Shown piece by piece: positions 52,157 to 64,000 of a DNA stretch of 64,000 nucleotides. The position numbers and the translations under genes are program-made. Origin of the DNA: Tubiluchus corallicola. Its lineage: Eukaryota > Priapulida > Priapulimorpha > Priapulimorphida > Tubiluchidae. Location: contig JAQGDQ010000080.1 in NCBI GenBank assembly GCA_030141605.1, positions 558,001 through 622,000 of the forward strand. Reading direction: 5' to 3'. The notes beneath the pieces were generated by a model. That model searched no databases and was not told the DNA's origin. It saw nothing but the letters and a program-made list of their open reading frames with translations. Each line of letters opens with the position of its first letter. The first letter of the stretch is position 1.

Positions 52157-52545
52157 TTATCTTTCGGAGACCGATTGCACCAAACTTGCACATAAGAGTA
52201 AGATGGAGGTCGAATTCCAGTTGTACATTAAAAAAATGATTGCCATGGTAACAGCGATGGTGAATAACATATTTGCTGCAATTATGATAACCACTATGTC
52301 AGAGAACTTTTTTGGGTGATCTTCAATTTCCAAAGCCCTGTGGGAGGAATTTAGGATGCAAACGACATTAGACATAGTCAACGTTATATAAAGAGCGTTT
52401 ATGCACTTCACTTGAATGAAGTGGTTTGTGTTGTACCAAGACGCCTTCACAACGTCCCGAAGGTGCTCAGTATAGTTGTGGTTCTTTCCTTCAATATCTC
52501 GGCTAGCTTCAGGTTTGCTGTCATTGTCGGTTGCAACGTGATAAC
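52157..52545 (-). CDS. Possible ninjurin-like exon (partial membrane protein)
   Basis: The frame is open for about 130 codons from a plausible acceptor (CTCAAAAAAG, exon start 52545). Hydrophilic first part, then NHFIQVKCINALYITLTMSN with a following VVCILNS, a short polar linker, and a hydrophobic helix, VVIIIAANMLFTIAVTMAII, ending FLMYNWNS. This order resembles ninjurins: 'N.aa.Kk..a..lLdvaLl.aNa.qL..vLe' then '..lvLi..SlvLQ..vGilLi..gryN'. Known: ninjurins are plasma-membrane proteins acting in adhesion and membrane rupture. The second membrane half would be in another exon at lower coordinates, which I did not find. No start codon is visible either. The match is by eye and could be wrong; an unrelated two-helix membrane protein or a chance frame is possible. 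Confidence 0.35.
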
Positions 52546-53149
52546 CTTTTTTGAGAAAAAATAATAGCAACGGTAATCAGGCTCAGGCATGACCTCATTT
52601 TCTGCTAACACTTTTCTCAAATGGCATTACACAGATAAACAGAAATTTTATTCCAAACTTTTCTGGTTTTGAAGTCATAATTACACTGTGTGGACAGGTC
52701 AACGTGTCTTATATAGAAAATAATTACTCATCAATGGTCAATTCAAAACTGTGGACGTAACAGCATTTGCAGCTTTGCACAAAAGCCTGCTGTATGTGTT
52801 ATCTTAGTTTAAATTATTGTCAACAAATAATGTGTCATTTTTGACCATTTTGGTACTTAAAACTAGAAATGTATAAATGTGGAAAAAAGAAGAAAAAGAA
52901 AATAATACATAAGCCATTATTAAATTCACTAAAAGTCAGAAAAAGTATTAATTTATGGCTTTATTTAATATACTATAGATTTGAATTTCAAAATGTGCCC
53001 AAAACATGTCAATTTCAAATGGGTTGCAAGTGTTAATGTTTGACAATCGGTACAAGAAAAGAAGGAAAGGTGTAACGCCTCAATTTGGCGTTTATCACTG
53101 AGTTTCCAATACAGTGCAACCACATCATTGCAACTAAAACATCAAGATT

Positions 53150-53445
53150 TTGTTAAAATGGTAAACTAATAAAATAACATAAATTTTACCGGTGAAATGT
53201 ACTACTGGCGAAATGTGCACGGGCGAACTGTACCACTGGAATTAAAACATTTTGTTATTAGAATAAAGTAATGACAGCACAAAAATTTTACTAGCAAAGT
53301 GTGCCACTGCAATATCTACCGCTAAAATCGAAGTATTTTATTAAAGGAAAAGGTACTAACGCAGTAGAGAAATTTTATTGTCAAAATGTACTACTGACGA
53401 AATGTACCAGTGATGAACTGAAGCATTTTGTTAAGGAATAGCCTA
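53150..53445 (-). repeat. 16-bp unit and longer unit, right inverted arm
   Basis: Reverse complement of the array at 49559-49850. It has CTACTGGCGAAATGTGCAC and GTACCACTGG near 53200-53240, two longer units sharing AAATTTTACTAGCAAAGTG, and CGAAATGTACCAGTG at 53399. Identity to the left arm is moderate. Confidence 0.75.
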
Positions 53446-54944
53446 AGGTAATAACAACAACATACATTCGGCACAGCTAGCATCTTATGCATTGTATTCA
53501 TTAATCTTGATGTCTGTCCCCTCACTTTAATATTGTCTCTGATTAAGGCGCAAACTAGGAAGTATAATTTTCTGTAATTTTCAGCGGTCTTTGGGGCGCT
53601 AATGGAAAACACTGGCTGGATAATTGCTTGTTAATCAGCAGGGCGTATCAATGTGAAAATAAAACTCAGAAAGAGATCAAAGTTGGCGGCAGCTGTAGCC
53701 AAGTGTTGGCAAATTAATGACATGCTGATTATTTATTTTTCATCGCAATTCATTGAAAATGGGTTAAATTCAGTTTTACTGCCACCGCGGGAGTGCTAAG
53801 AATGTTTCTCATTGTTCTGTGTTTATAACAGCTATCCTATACTAGAATATTCTTAGTATATATACAGGAGCCTGGTTTAACAGACAAAATTAGATGACTA
53901 AAACAGAAAATTATATATCTACGGAGAGCCAAGTAAGTAAAGCCATCAAAAGAGGCAGTAAGCTGTTACGTATTTCATAGTAAAAGGTTTCATTATTTGC
54001 AATAAACCGTTTCTAAGGTTTGTGCAGCTAGACGCTTAGCAGAGTTAGCACTGCAGGAGCTACTTAATATAAATGTTCGTGACGGAACCGACATCTATCT
54101 AATTATGATTCATCAAGCCAATATTCTAAGAGGTGTGTTACCATGAATATTCATTCTGCTTGCCTGGGCAATATGGGAAGCTAATCCCCTAGTTGCATCT
54201 TTCCCGGCAGTTACCATCCATTTACTGAACAGGTTCGGCATTCCTTAGTTTTGGTTGCACCAAACTATGGCTCATCAGGTATGCAACATCAGAATTAACA
54301 GTTCTTGACACATTCATCATCATCCTGTCTAATATTTTTCACATATGTTGTTGTCGATGTCTAATAAGTATTATCGTCGTTGTCATCATCATCAGCGGCG
54401 ATGTGACAGCAATGGTGGCAACAGCAGCAATAATAAATCCGACAGCAAGAACAGTAGCCAAAGCAGTCACAGTGCTTTATCTTATCATCGTCATTGATAT
54501 TTATAATTATAATATTATGTCACTTCGGTCGGTGCTGAAATCCAGTAGCTGGCTAGCTGGTTGGTTTTTTTGGTTGGTTGATACTGACTGACTAATCAGT
54601 CGGACAGTCGGTCAGTCACTTGATTGAACAGAAGCGTTTTAGTAGTTTACTGGATAGCATTTTCCTACTTTTATGACATTCAGTAAATGCACGACAAACT
54701 CTCTTTTATCGGTGAGTCGTACAGAGGGACCAAGTAGACAGAAATTAACTGGTTGCTTAAGTCGCTATTAGGTCGTATGTGTTACATGTTTTGGACACTG
54801 ATTGGCTTGGTAAATGCTGTTCGTTGCTGATGACCAATATTGTTACTAACATTCACTAACACACATTGTTTGGTTTGCATTGAAATTTTGTAGAGAGACA
54901 GCAGTAGTAGCAAGTTAACTGGCAGCGCATGATAGGTGCTTAAA
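53446..54944. other. No gene seen
   Basis: AT-rich with CAT/CAG-type triplets (54310-54470) and a GACT/GGTC-type cluster (54580-54620). No exon recognised. Confidence 0.45.
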
Positions 54945-56030
54945 GGATGCACCAACCCTTGAACGATACTCGCACTTAGAAATATTTAAACTACCACTTA
55001 ATGTACACGCATAAAATGCGTTGCTTAAAAATAAAAAAGAAATTAAAATTAACAAAAATGGCGTAAGCTAGAAGACATTGCGAACGTTTTTAACCTCACG
55101 AGGTTTCTTGTATATAATGCACATATTACGTTACTTAACCTCTCTTGACTAATCTGCACCTCTTATCGCATTCAAATCTATACACACCCTAATTTTATGC
55201 CTTGCTTTGTCTTGCCTAACCCTTTCTCACTATCAATGTTGTGCTTACAAGGTTTTCTTTCACTAAGCATTTTATTGTAAGCAGTTAGTTCTTTGGGATG
55301 CAATTTCGTTATTATTGTTACGTATCATTGACTGTACATCGCTTTTTGTGAAAAATAATGAATCTAACTATAAACTTCTGCACTTCATTCAGAAATTCTG
55401 CTGTTTTAGCTGACTAAATCTTTGTGTTTAACTGTGTTTTTGTAATAATTTGTCACCCGATCAATTAACAACACCTTTAAAGCGCTTAATTAGCTTTAAT
55501 ACCCACCATTATACCTTAAAATACCTAAGTATTACACATGATAAAATTACAGATTAGCGTGGAATTCTGCAACGCTGTGAGCGTACTGTGGGTGCCGCGC
55601 GGGTTACTTAGCTTATAGACTTCGGTTTTGTTAAAATAATTATTTTGTTAATTATATAATCCCTTTTGTCGGCGATAATTAGACGAGTTGGAGATTATTT
55701 TATTATCATCGGTAAACATCAAAAAGTAAAAAACAGTATTAATAATTTCTCGCTTAACGTTCTGGATTGCCTATAATTCACAATAGGTGCGAAAAAAGTT
55801 TGCAGAAGCACATGGAGGGATAAGTGTTTGTATTCCACCGCAACCAGATGACGCCTTTTTTTGTTCAAAATGAGCTCGCCCAAGCGTGAAGTGATCGCGA
55901 CTTTAATTGATTTTTCTAATTACACGAGGCGCTTATCACAATTTTATCACTGAGACTTTTAACACTCTTCTCAAACATTAAATAAGCTTAAGTTTCCGAG
56001 AGACTTAGCTTTTGCTTTAATTTACATTTG
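54945..56030 (+). repeat. Diverged direct duplication, copy A
   Basis: Shares ordered blocks with 59331-60067: CCAACCC/TCAACCC, TGCTTAAAAAT, TGTTTAACTGTGTTT, GGTTACTTAG, GGGATAAGTGTTT, GCCCAAGCGT.AAGTG, GCTTATCACAATTTTA and TTTGCTTTAATTT. Copy A has about 200 bp each of extra sequence at roughly 55080-55400 and 55610-55800. No coding sequence recognised. Confidence 0.8.
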
Positions 56031-59000
56031 GGTCATGTGCAAATCGCAAGCATTGGGACCATAGGTGTCACAGACTGGTGATTAGTTATAAAAATGTCAG
56101 GCCTAGAAATTTCTTGGTGATTTAAGTTAATAATTGTGCATCTTGATTTTTTTGGATGTTTGTCCCAATTTTAATTGCGTTGAATATGAATTAACGAATA
56201 GCTATTTTTTCTCAAGTTAGCAAAATAAATGAAATTATATTCTGATAATTTGCTGATAAGATTGGGATTTTCAGAACAGGAATTCTAGGCATTTCCTATG
56301 TCTTTTTACCGCCTCCTAAACGATCCTACAACGTATTGTGATAAAATTTGTGTTTGGTGGTTATTAAATTCGAACTTGCAGTTCTTGTCGCATTAAGTAA
56401 TATGGAGTTAATTTATTAAGTTTATTTAATAAATATAATAAATATATTGAGTTATTTTATTAAGTTTTCATATTTGAAAATTGTGAATAATCTTTTAATT
56501 AATTTAATTCTTTGTAATCAACTCACGAACACGAGACTTAAAATTATTGCACTCCGTGTATGTTGTATCAAATCAAGGACTGATGACTCTGTGCAGGACT
56601 TTTTTGCACAAGGTGCACATAGGTAAACTTTTTGGCAACGCCTGGATGTCACTAATAACAATAACATACACAACTCTCTTTTATTATTTACAAAATTAAC
56701 AATAAATCATTATCAATTTAGTACTTTTTAGTATCATTTTTTAACAAATTTCATCATTTTTGGAGAATATACTGTCGTACACGTGGTTAAAAAAATTAGT
56801 TGTTTGTTGGTTGGATATAGCCCCTTTTTCTAAGAAACTAATTTTTTGATGACTTTACTAGAGAGTACAATCAATAACGACTCACATATATTGCAAATGT
56901 TATTTCCAGGTTCTAAATTATGTCGCAAATCGTAATGTTTTTTACAAGTCTTTTCGAATTAAAATTTTTTGTTTTCATGCTTTAACAGTTTCAGTTTTTA
57001 ACGAGTCGTTGCTCGTAGTCTATGCATATTTTATAATTCATTTGGAAAATAATTAAAGTTGTTACCAGTTCAATCGGTTGCATTTCAAGCTTGACTGCTT
57101 TCTATTAATCGATGGTAAATTCTGGCAATCAGACACAGTCGATCGTCAGAAGTTGCGAAACAAACAAATGAAAATAGTGTTACATCTAGCAACTCCAAAT
57201 TTTGTAACTTGTATTGTACTTTTATTGAATAGACTTATACAATAGATTTATTGAACAAAACATTGGGTATTAGCTGTCGTTATTGAATAGAACTGAAAAA
57301 ACAAATTCATTAATGAATTGTACGCATTAATGAACTGAACGCAATGAAAAAAATTTATCATATACGTTTTTTAATTTCTTAGAATTGTAAATAATTACGT
57401 ACTCGATATCGAAAACCTTGACACTGACAACTATGAACATCGTTCCTTCATAAAATATACTATTTATCGGCCACTCTCAATTATTGAAGTTTATTTCTTG
57501 ACGATAATGACTTCAGTGTATGCAAGTCATTACAATTTTTTTAGTATGATTATAATTGGTTAAACAGTTACGGCTTTTCTGGTGAGATAAGACAGCTTTG
57601 ATTCCAAACTAGGTCCTAGCCTCCTAGGTCGTATAATAAATGTCTGTCATGGATGCGATAGATTTTTCACAGAGTAGACGACAAGGCAACTTCAGTTTAG
57701 AATCAATGAGTATGTGAAACTTGTGCTGTACACGTCTTACTTGGAGTCTGAAAAACCTTATTACTTTACTATTATCTTTTCATTGCTATGTTGTTTTGTT
57801 ACAATAATACCTAATCATATTTTTGCACCTGTTAATTGGTAGTTGGGTGGTTGACTTTAATTAATTATTTTAGTATAATGAAACGACATGTAAGCAATTA
57901 AAGACGTAAGATGTAGCGAAAGCGCTCATTTGTTTTTCAACTGACGTATTGCCTGGCCCTATCATAAAACTCTATGCAAAATTGCCATCAAATCTTCAGT
58001 ACTGTAGAGCTCAGTTTTTACCTAAATGCGACCTAAGGCATTATGCTGAATTCTGTCTTCTCATTAGTCGGTTCGTAAGAAAATCAGAAATGCTTGTCTG
58101 CATTCTGAAACTTACACCTGGAAACTTTACTTATCATTCCGTATTTGGACTGGCAAGATGGACGGACGTCTCCCGTTATATTACCACTTACCATAGTTGT
58201 TTACTTTCAAGTATTTCCAATATACGTCTCAACATTGTGTGGTGGTAGCTGCACTTCTCTAATAACTAGACGGATTTGATGTTGTTGACCTGGTACTGAT
58301 ATGGCTTGCCAAGTGAACTAAATAGACTGTTGCGAAGCTGTAAAAATTTGGTGCATGTTAACTTGTTCAAGTGATTGCCAAGAGGAAATTAGGTGACCTG
58401 CTTGTCGTTCAGGCACAGAGATCCAAGCAACTTGTTTAATACTCAATAGATAAAACGCTGAGGAGACGTGATAGTTGTTCTTCGGTTCAATTTTAAATTA
58501 ATCGATTTATTAACAACTAGTAATGTACAACTAGTTGGTTGGTAAGGAACTACACGTGAGCATGGTAAGGAACTGGGAAACCCCTAATGATTGTTGGCAT
58601 GGACTGCATTGAATGCCAGAAGGATCTTTGAATAGAGTAGATCGTGGTGATGGTTCGTGACTGAGGTGCCCACTGAGCTTAACTAAGTTGAGTACGTATT
58701 TGACCGGTCTTGTTGTGTAAATAAGACACGTTTTAACAAATAAGATCTTTTTTCCCTGCATGTGTTTTCGTTGTTTGTTCTTTAAAATACTTACAAAAGA
58801 TTTGAATTAGAAGCGTTATGCAGTCACTACAGTTCAGAAGTTTTCACGTATCGAACACATTTGCTTAAGCTAAAATAATTGAGCGGATATTCGACAGGTG
58901 TGAGCTGTGCTTTATTTTTTCTGTGATTTAGCGAAACTAATCCTGACTTATTTTCTAACATTACTCACACCGTCACAAAGCTTAAAAGCGCACTGTTTGT

Positions 59001-59330
59001 TGTACATTGTCAAAACGGTAGTGCTGCTGTTTTGAATAAGATTTTTCTGTTTAAGATTTTGCGGATGGTAAGTTTGGTTTGCTCATATTAAACGAAGTAT
59101 GTTTTACAAAATTAGTGCAATTTACACTAAACCCAATAGCAGAGAGATATAGATATAATCTAATTGTTGGTTAGATTAATTTAAAAGATTGTTTTGAATA
59201 GGTAGTTTTGAAAATTACAATATATTGTAATTTGGAAAACACTTGCATTCAAAAACACCGCGGAGATCTTATTGAGATTTATAACATATTAACTTGGAAA
59301 CAAATCATCTTACATGAAAATGTCTTTAAA
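56031..59330. other. No gene seen between the two duplication copies
   Basis: AT-rich. Open frames at 57949-58248 (plus) and 58531-58761 (minus) do not resemble known proteins. A small upstream exon of the nicotinic receptor gene could lie here. Confidence 0.4.
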
Positions 59331-60067
59331 GAAAGAGTCAACCCTGGAACAACATCTATTGCATTTTAATGTACATTTATTGCATTTATTGCAATTAAAA
59401 ATATTGAAATCAAGATACCAAATATGCGCATAGAATGCTTTGCTTAAAAATGTAAAAGAGATTTAAATATTTCTTATCTCCCGCCAAACGAACCTTGATG
59501 CCGGCACATTTCAAAAAAATGACGTAAGCTGGTGTATGCAGGGCGGCATGAATGTCATGCAGGCTAGCTGTTTGAAGGTACGCGATGCAAAATTTCTACA
59601 GTTTGCTTAGATGTTCCGTTATTCTAATATCGTGTTTAACTGTGTTTATCTATAAATTAGTCATTCGTTCGATCAACGATGATCAAATTTAAAGCGGTTA
59701 CATTGCTTTAATCTACAGGATTACATCTTAAAATGTGTAAGTAATTACGATTAATTGTGTAAATAATAAATTTACAGATTTTGTTGACTTTTTGATGCGC
59801 ATATAAACTTGCCAGCGCGCACTAGGTGCCAGGCTGGTTACTTAGTTAGTAGAGGCACCTGGTGGGATAAGTGTTTATATTGCACGGAAAGCGGATGACG
59901 TCATTATTCGTCTAAGATGAGCGCGCCCAAGCGTAAAGTGTTATCACGATTTTAAATTGATTTTACTAATTGCACGAGATGCTTATCACAATTTTAACCT
60001 TTTAACATTTTTCCCAAATATTAAAATAAGCTCAGCTTCTCGAGTGACTTGGCCTTTGCTTTAATTT
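59331..60067 (+). repeat. Diverged direct duplication, copy B
   Basis: Second copy of the block at 54945-56030, same orientation, shorter by internal deletions (or copy A carries insertions). It ends about 680 bases before the nicotinic receptor exon. Confidence 0.8.
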
Positions 60068-60750
60068 GTTTGTTGATAGAGAACGTGGTTTAAAACTTTA
60101 AAGAGAGATCGTGTCCTTACATTCGTAAATGTTTATTTACTGTGAGAGTAGCGAACGAATTGAGTATTTATCAGTCATGGTAATTGCCGCAACAACCCTA
60201 GTAACCTTTGATAACAATTTAAGTCTCGACGAGCTGACCTATATATAAATATAATACACTTTTGACGTCACGTGATCACTAAAATGCATTAATTACAGCT
60301 GCTAGTATTAAAAATGGGTGTCAGCACACATATCTTTCAATTAACCTAATGGCCATCCTTAAACATTATCAAGTCCTTGCACTGCCATTACTAGAATTAA
60401 TTTGACACATTAATGATAAAATAATGACATGTATACTAAGCAAAGCCTTTTAGCAAATACATGTGATTCGAATACCGCTAAATGTGACAAGATACCTAAT
60501 CGAATTCTTTCAAATGGCATTGCTAGTCACGAAAAAACTTTGTCATTCTCATCTAAACGTATGGAATATTATACACACTTCTACGTGGCCTTACAGAATT
60601 GTGTATAGATCTTCCAAGGAATTTAGTAAATTTATTTCACTGCTGCAATTAACTAATTCACATCTACCTAGCGTTGATCCGGGTAAGCGGTTGAGATTAA
60701 ATTTAGGTGAGATGTAACTACTCTTCAATTTGATATTATTACATTTGTAG

Positions 60751-60890
60751 AATGTGAAGGCAACCCTGATGCTAAAAGACTTTATGATGACTTGCTCAGC
60801 ACTTATGATCGATTGGCTAGACCTGTTAAGAACCATACTGAAACATTAATGGTTAAACTCGGCCTCAAGCTCACCCAGCTTCTTAACATA
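60751..60890 (+). CDS. Nicotinic acetylcholine receptor subunit, one exon (N-terminal ligand-binding domain)
   Basis: Acceptor ACATTTGTAG, donor ACATA|GTAAGT; 140 nt, phase 1 in and 0 out. It encodes [20 protein letters not shown], then [20 protein letters not shown] and TQLLNI. This is the start of the mature chain of Cys-loop acetylcholine receptor subunits: '[13 protein letters not shown].YnrL.RPV.N.t..l.VklgLkLsQLi.v', the first alpha-helix and strand of the extracellular domain. Exon size and end phase match exon 2 of nAChR genes, which is followed by a 45-nt exon ('N..NQIM.TN.WL.Q'). I could not find that exon up to 64000, nor a signal-peptide exon upstream, so the gene is partial in this window or a single-exon relic. 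The subunit type (alpha or not) cannot be told. Confidence 0.85.
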
Positions 60891-61020
60891 GTAAGTATAG
60901 TTGATGGATCGAATTTCCTTATCTGTTATCGTTGCTTACTGTTTGTTGTGCGTCGTACCGCTGTTTCGTTTTACGTTATTTTATGTTTCGCGACGCAAAT
61001 CAAAAATATTAGTTTATTTG

Positions 61021-61145
61021 TATGTATGCGCTATGTATGCATGCTTGTTTGTATGGGTATCTACGTGTATGTATGTATGTACGTATATTTATTTGTTTAT
61101 TTTTGTTTGTGTGTATATTTGTGTGTTCGTTTGTTTTTTGTTCAT
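61021..61145 (+). repeat. Degenerate (TGTA/TTTG)n tetranucleotide repeat
   Basis: GTATGTAT-, TTTATTTG- and TTTGTGTG-type four-base words for about 125 bp, in the intron just after the nicotinic receptor exon. Confidence 0.7.
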
Positions 61146-61391
61146 TTTGTTACCGCGTTAGACACTAATGCATAAATAAAAATATTTTGGGATCGTAATT
61201 CATAATCACATAGAATTTGCATTGAACGTCCTTAAGAAGAAATTTATGTTCAAAATTCTATATGCAGCACTGTCGTTACTTACAATAAGAAAAAGTTCAA
61301 GCCGAGTTTGGCGATAAATTATTTTGTAAGGCGTGCACTAATTTGTTGAAAATAGGAAAACACTTTCCAGGTAAGCAAAATGTCGGCATTT

Positions 61392-61427
61392 TAGGTAAAC
61401 ATTTCGTGTGAGCATCACGAAATTTTA

Positions 61428-61524
<97 letters not shown>
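61392..61524 (-). repeat. (CT)n microsatellite with conserved flank, copy 2 of a dispersed repeat
   Basis: 61430-61524 is nearly pure CT. The flank 61392-61429, read on the minus strand, is CCTAAAATTTCGTGATGCTC plus ACACGAAATG, matching the flanks of the GA tracts at 42881 and 61922. Confidence 0.85.
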
Positions 61525-61525
<1 letters not shown>

Positions 61526-61645
61526 CTCACATTTCATTGTACAATTAGAGAACTAGAGGGAAAGAGCAAATTCTGTCACCATATCTATCAGTTTATATTT
61601 CCATCGATTTCTCTTTACGGTTTTCCAAACTGCCAAATCAGTACA

Positions 61646-61659
61646 CCCCCCCCCCCCCC
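61646..61659 (+). repeat. Poly-C run
   Basis: Fourteen consecutive cytosines, unusual in this AT-rich window. Confidence 0.9.
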
Positions 61660-61921
61660 AATCAACCAAATTCGTATGCGAAAACAACCAAGTTGTTGTG
61701 TAATCATTTATCTGGCCCAAGTCTCCGTTAGACATGTAGTCCTAACCCTAATTCATAAAAAAGGTGCACATTGTGCAGCTTCTATTATGCTAGCTGTTAC
61801 TGACAGAGGTACATCAACAAGCTGCAGATATAAGCCTATGATCTCTGAAGCCAAACTTCGGGTAAGATAAAATGTAGTCCCATACAGTAACCGTTTTAGA
61901 TTTAGAGTTAAGGTTAAGGAG

Positions 61922-62112
<191 letters not shown>

Positions 62113-64000
62113 TCCGCATTTTAAGCGTATTGGAATATTTTGTTACGCGCTCAAGGCGTTAATTTGACTGTAAATCTGTCGACAAAGTCTGAAAACGCAT
62201 TACGTTAACTGGCCCCCAAGCTATCTAATAAGCTTCATTTATTTTCATGACGTTTCCAAACCTTATTTGAAACAAGAAATTTGTGAGCGCAAATCAAATT
62301 TCTGACGCTTTGCCTTGCTATCGGTAATGTTTGCAGTAGTGAACGTGGCGTGTGTGTTTAATAATAAAACGTCAGTCATTTTAATAATGTGTCAAATTAA
62401 ATTTAAAAATACAGTCATTCTCAATAAATACAGGGAACGAAAGGTTTTTTGTGCTTCTCTTCTAGCTTTGCATATTATTTTTATTATTTTGTTCGTCTTT
62501 TTGTTGGAAGTTAAATGATATACATTTTTAAGGTGCATTAAGTTTCATGGTTTAGTTATGATTTTAGTGTACTGAGGATGACAATGAAGACACCTACTCA
62601 TAGACTGATGCTTTATGTTAAACCGAGGCGATGCACTTCGACTAGACACGTGAAAAGAAGAACAAATTACCTGTTAAGCCAAGAAATTGCCAAAAATTCA
62701 CAAAAGTTTAAGAAAGACTTAATAACATCTATTTCGTAAAGCTTTTTTTCAATACCCAGTTCGACTCCACATCTGATGTCATTTTTTCTCAATTCAGTAT
62801 TTTCAACACAACTTTCCTTATTAATTCAATGTCGATTCTTACTACTCTTTTTATTATAAATGTTTACCGATTTGATATAAATTATTATAAAACTTCTCTG
62901 GACGTGCTATCGATCTTGAGAGCGCCCTCTATAAATTAACAAACGTTAGCTTTTAAATTTAGAAGCGTTATAGGTTAATGCTCTTTTATCCTTGAATAAC
63001 TGTGCATTCACTTTTCAACACTTAAATATGTGTTAGTCTTCTAATTACAGAAAAAAATTAATTAAGTGCAGCATTAGTTATTTAGCTTATTAACTAAATT
63101 ATCCTAATTTTCGATACACAATGTACCGGTGGAATTCTTCCTTGTATGTGTATTTATGTGTGACGATCTTATTTCATTTTACGTTATTTTCTCATACAAA
63201 CTACTATGAAACTATTCTTTCTATTTTTTAAAATCACGCATTTAGACAATACGAGCCTTCACGTTTTAAATTGTACGGAACTAATGAGACCGTATTTTAT
63301 TTTAGATGGTGAAGGAGCGAAACATTTTAAAACACTCACGTATCTTTGTAGGCAAATCCTACACAGTCAACTGAATGCGTTTTTTAGTAATTTGTTTATT
63401 CGTTATTTTTTTGTTTTCTGCATGTGTGTTGGTTCGTTTGTTTGTTTACTTGTCTGGCTGTCTTTTGCTCGCCCGTTCGCCTATCTGTTTGCCCATTCGT
63501 TAGCTTATTCACTTCCCGATTGCTTCTTTTTCATTTATTCACTTGATTGATCATTCCAGCTTTTATTCATTCACTTCACATTGTGAACATTTCTTTTTTT
63601 CATTATTTCTTTTTTTATCATACCGTGCAATTTCTATAGTAAAGGATACAACTATAAAAAGGGGAATTCCACTAAATGAGTTTATGCTTTTCGTAAAGCT
63701 GTGCAACCCCTTCTTCCTCGAAAGAACTCATGATTAAGGGAATAAAAAAGAAGCTGCACTTCTGCTTAGTTGCCCCAGGCTAAGAATCCGCGTTGCATGT
63801 TGAAGAAAATTGACTTTTTATTTCCGCTGACAAACGCGTGCTTTGCATTAATGATTATTTGAGTTAAAATTGAAGTTTGAGCTCAAAAAAAAAACAATTC
63901 CACGAATATTTCGCCGAGAGTCCGTGCGACTTAATTTATTGTTATACTGTCAGCTCTGGTTAAATAATTATGTTATTTTTTTAGGATGAAAAGAATCAGA
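62113..64000. other. Right end of the window, no exon recognised
   Basis: Probably intron of the nicotinic receptor gene if that gene is real and continues to the right. Degenerate GTTT/ATTC four-base words fill about 63415-63590. Open frames at 62315-62518 and 63206-63550 resemble nothing known. Confidence 0.4.

Noticed and set aside
57949-58248. Plus-strand 99-codon frame
   Set aside because: No recognisable motif; length is not unusual for chance in this much sequence.
60463-60717. Frame that could be the exon before the nicotinic receptor exon
   Set aside because: A donor in the right phase exists at 60677, but the peptide is not signal-like and the implied intron would be only 74 bases.

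Overview
The window is AT-rich animal nuclear DNA with spliced genes, long introns, many microsatellites and decayed retrotransposons. There is no operon-like or bacterial coding structure. The gene content (a parathyroid-hormone-type class B receptor, a GT92 glycosyltransferase, a nicotinic-receptor-type exon) points to an invertebrate bilaterian. The receptor resembles vertebrate PTH receptors even in its N-terminal helix, which makes an invertebrate deuterostome such as a tunicate or hemichordate plausible. A lophotrochozoan cannot be excluded and I do not name a species.

1-26 kb, minus strand: one gene fills this region. I joined 13 coding exons by eye (25961 down to 1285). All splice sites are GT-AG and every phase agrees. 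The joined reading frame has about 536 codons and encodes a secretin-family GPCR most like PTH receptors: signal peptide, six-cysteine hormone-binding domain, seven transmembrane helices, and a tail ending in a PDZ-ligand-like TTRV. Its 8.5-kb first intron holds a decayed non-LTR retrotransposon in the opposite orientation (about 19.3-23.5 kb). Its third intron begins with a 546-bp TAC repeat only 11 bases from the splice donor.

26-45.3 kb: no gene recognised. It holds simple repeats, a MITE-like inverted repeat (32.6-32.9 kb), drifting pentamer repeats (31.5-31.9 kb) and a GA-associated dispersed repeat (42.9-43.05 kb).

45.4-46.9 kb, minus strand: an intact single-exon gene for a 480-residue type II membrane glycosyltransferase of the GT92 (DUF23) family.

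49.5-53.5 kb: two inverted arrays of a 16-bp repeat plus a longer unit flank an interval with a decayed reverse transcriptase tail (50.2-51.0 kb), a related 15-bp array (51.1-51.3 kb) and a minus-strand exon candidate that looks ninjurin-like (52.2-52.5 kb).

54.9-60.1 kb: a diverged direct duplication of roughly 0.7-1.1 kb. Just after its second copy, on the plus strand, lies one convincing exon of a nicotinic acetylcholine receptor subunit (60751-60890). The rest of that gene was not found and probably runs off the right edge. The right end is dominated by CT/GA microsatellites in inverted orientation and by degenerate tetranucleotide repeats.
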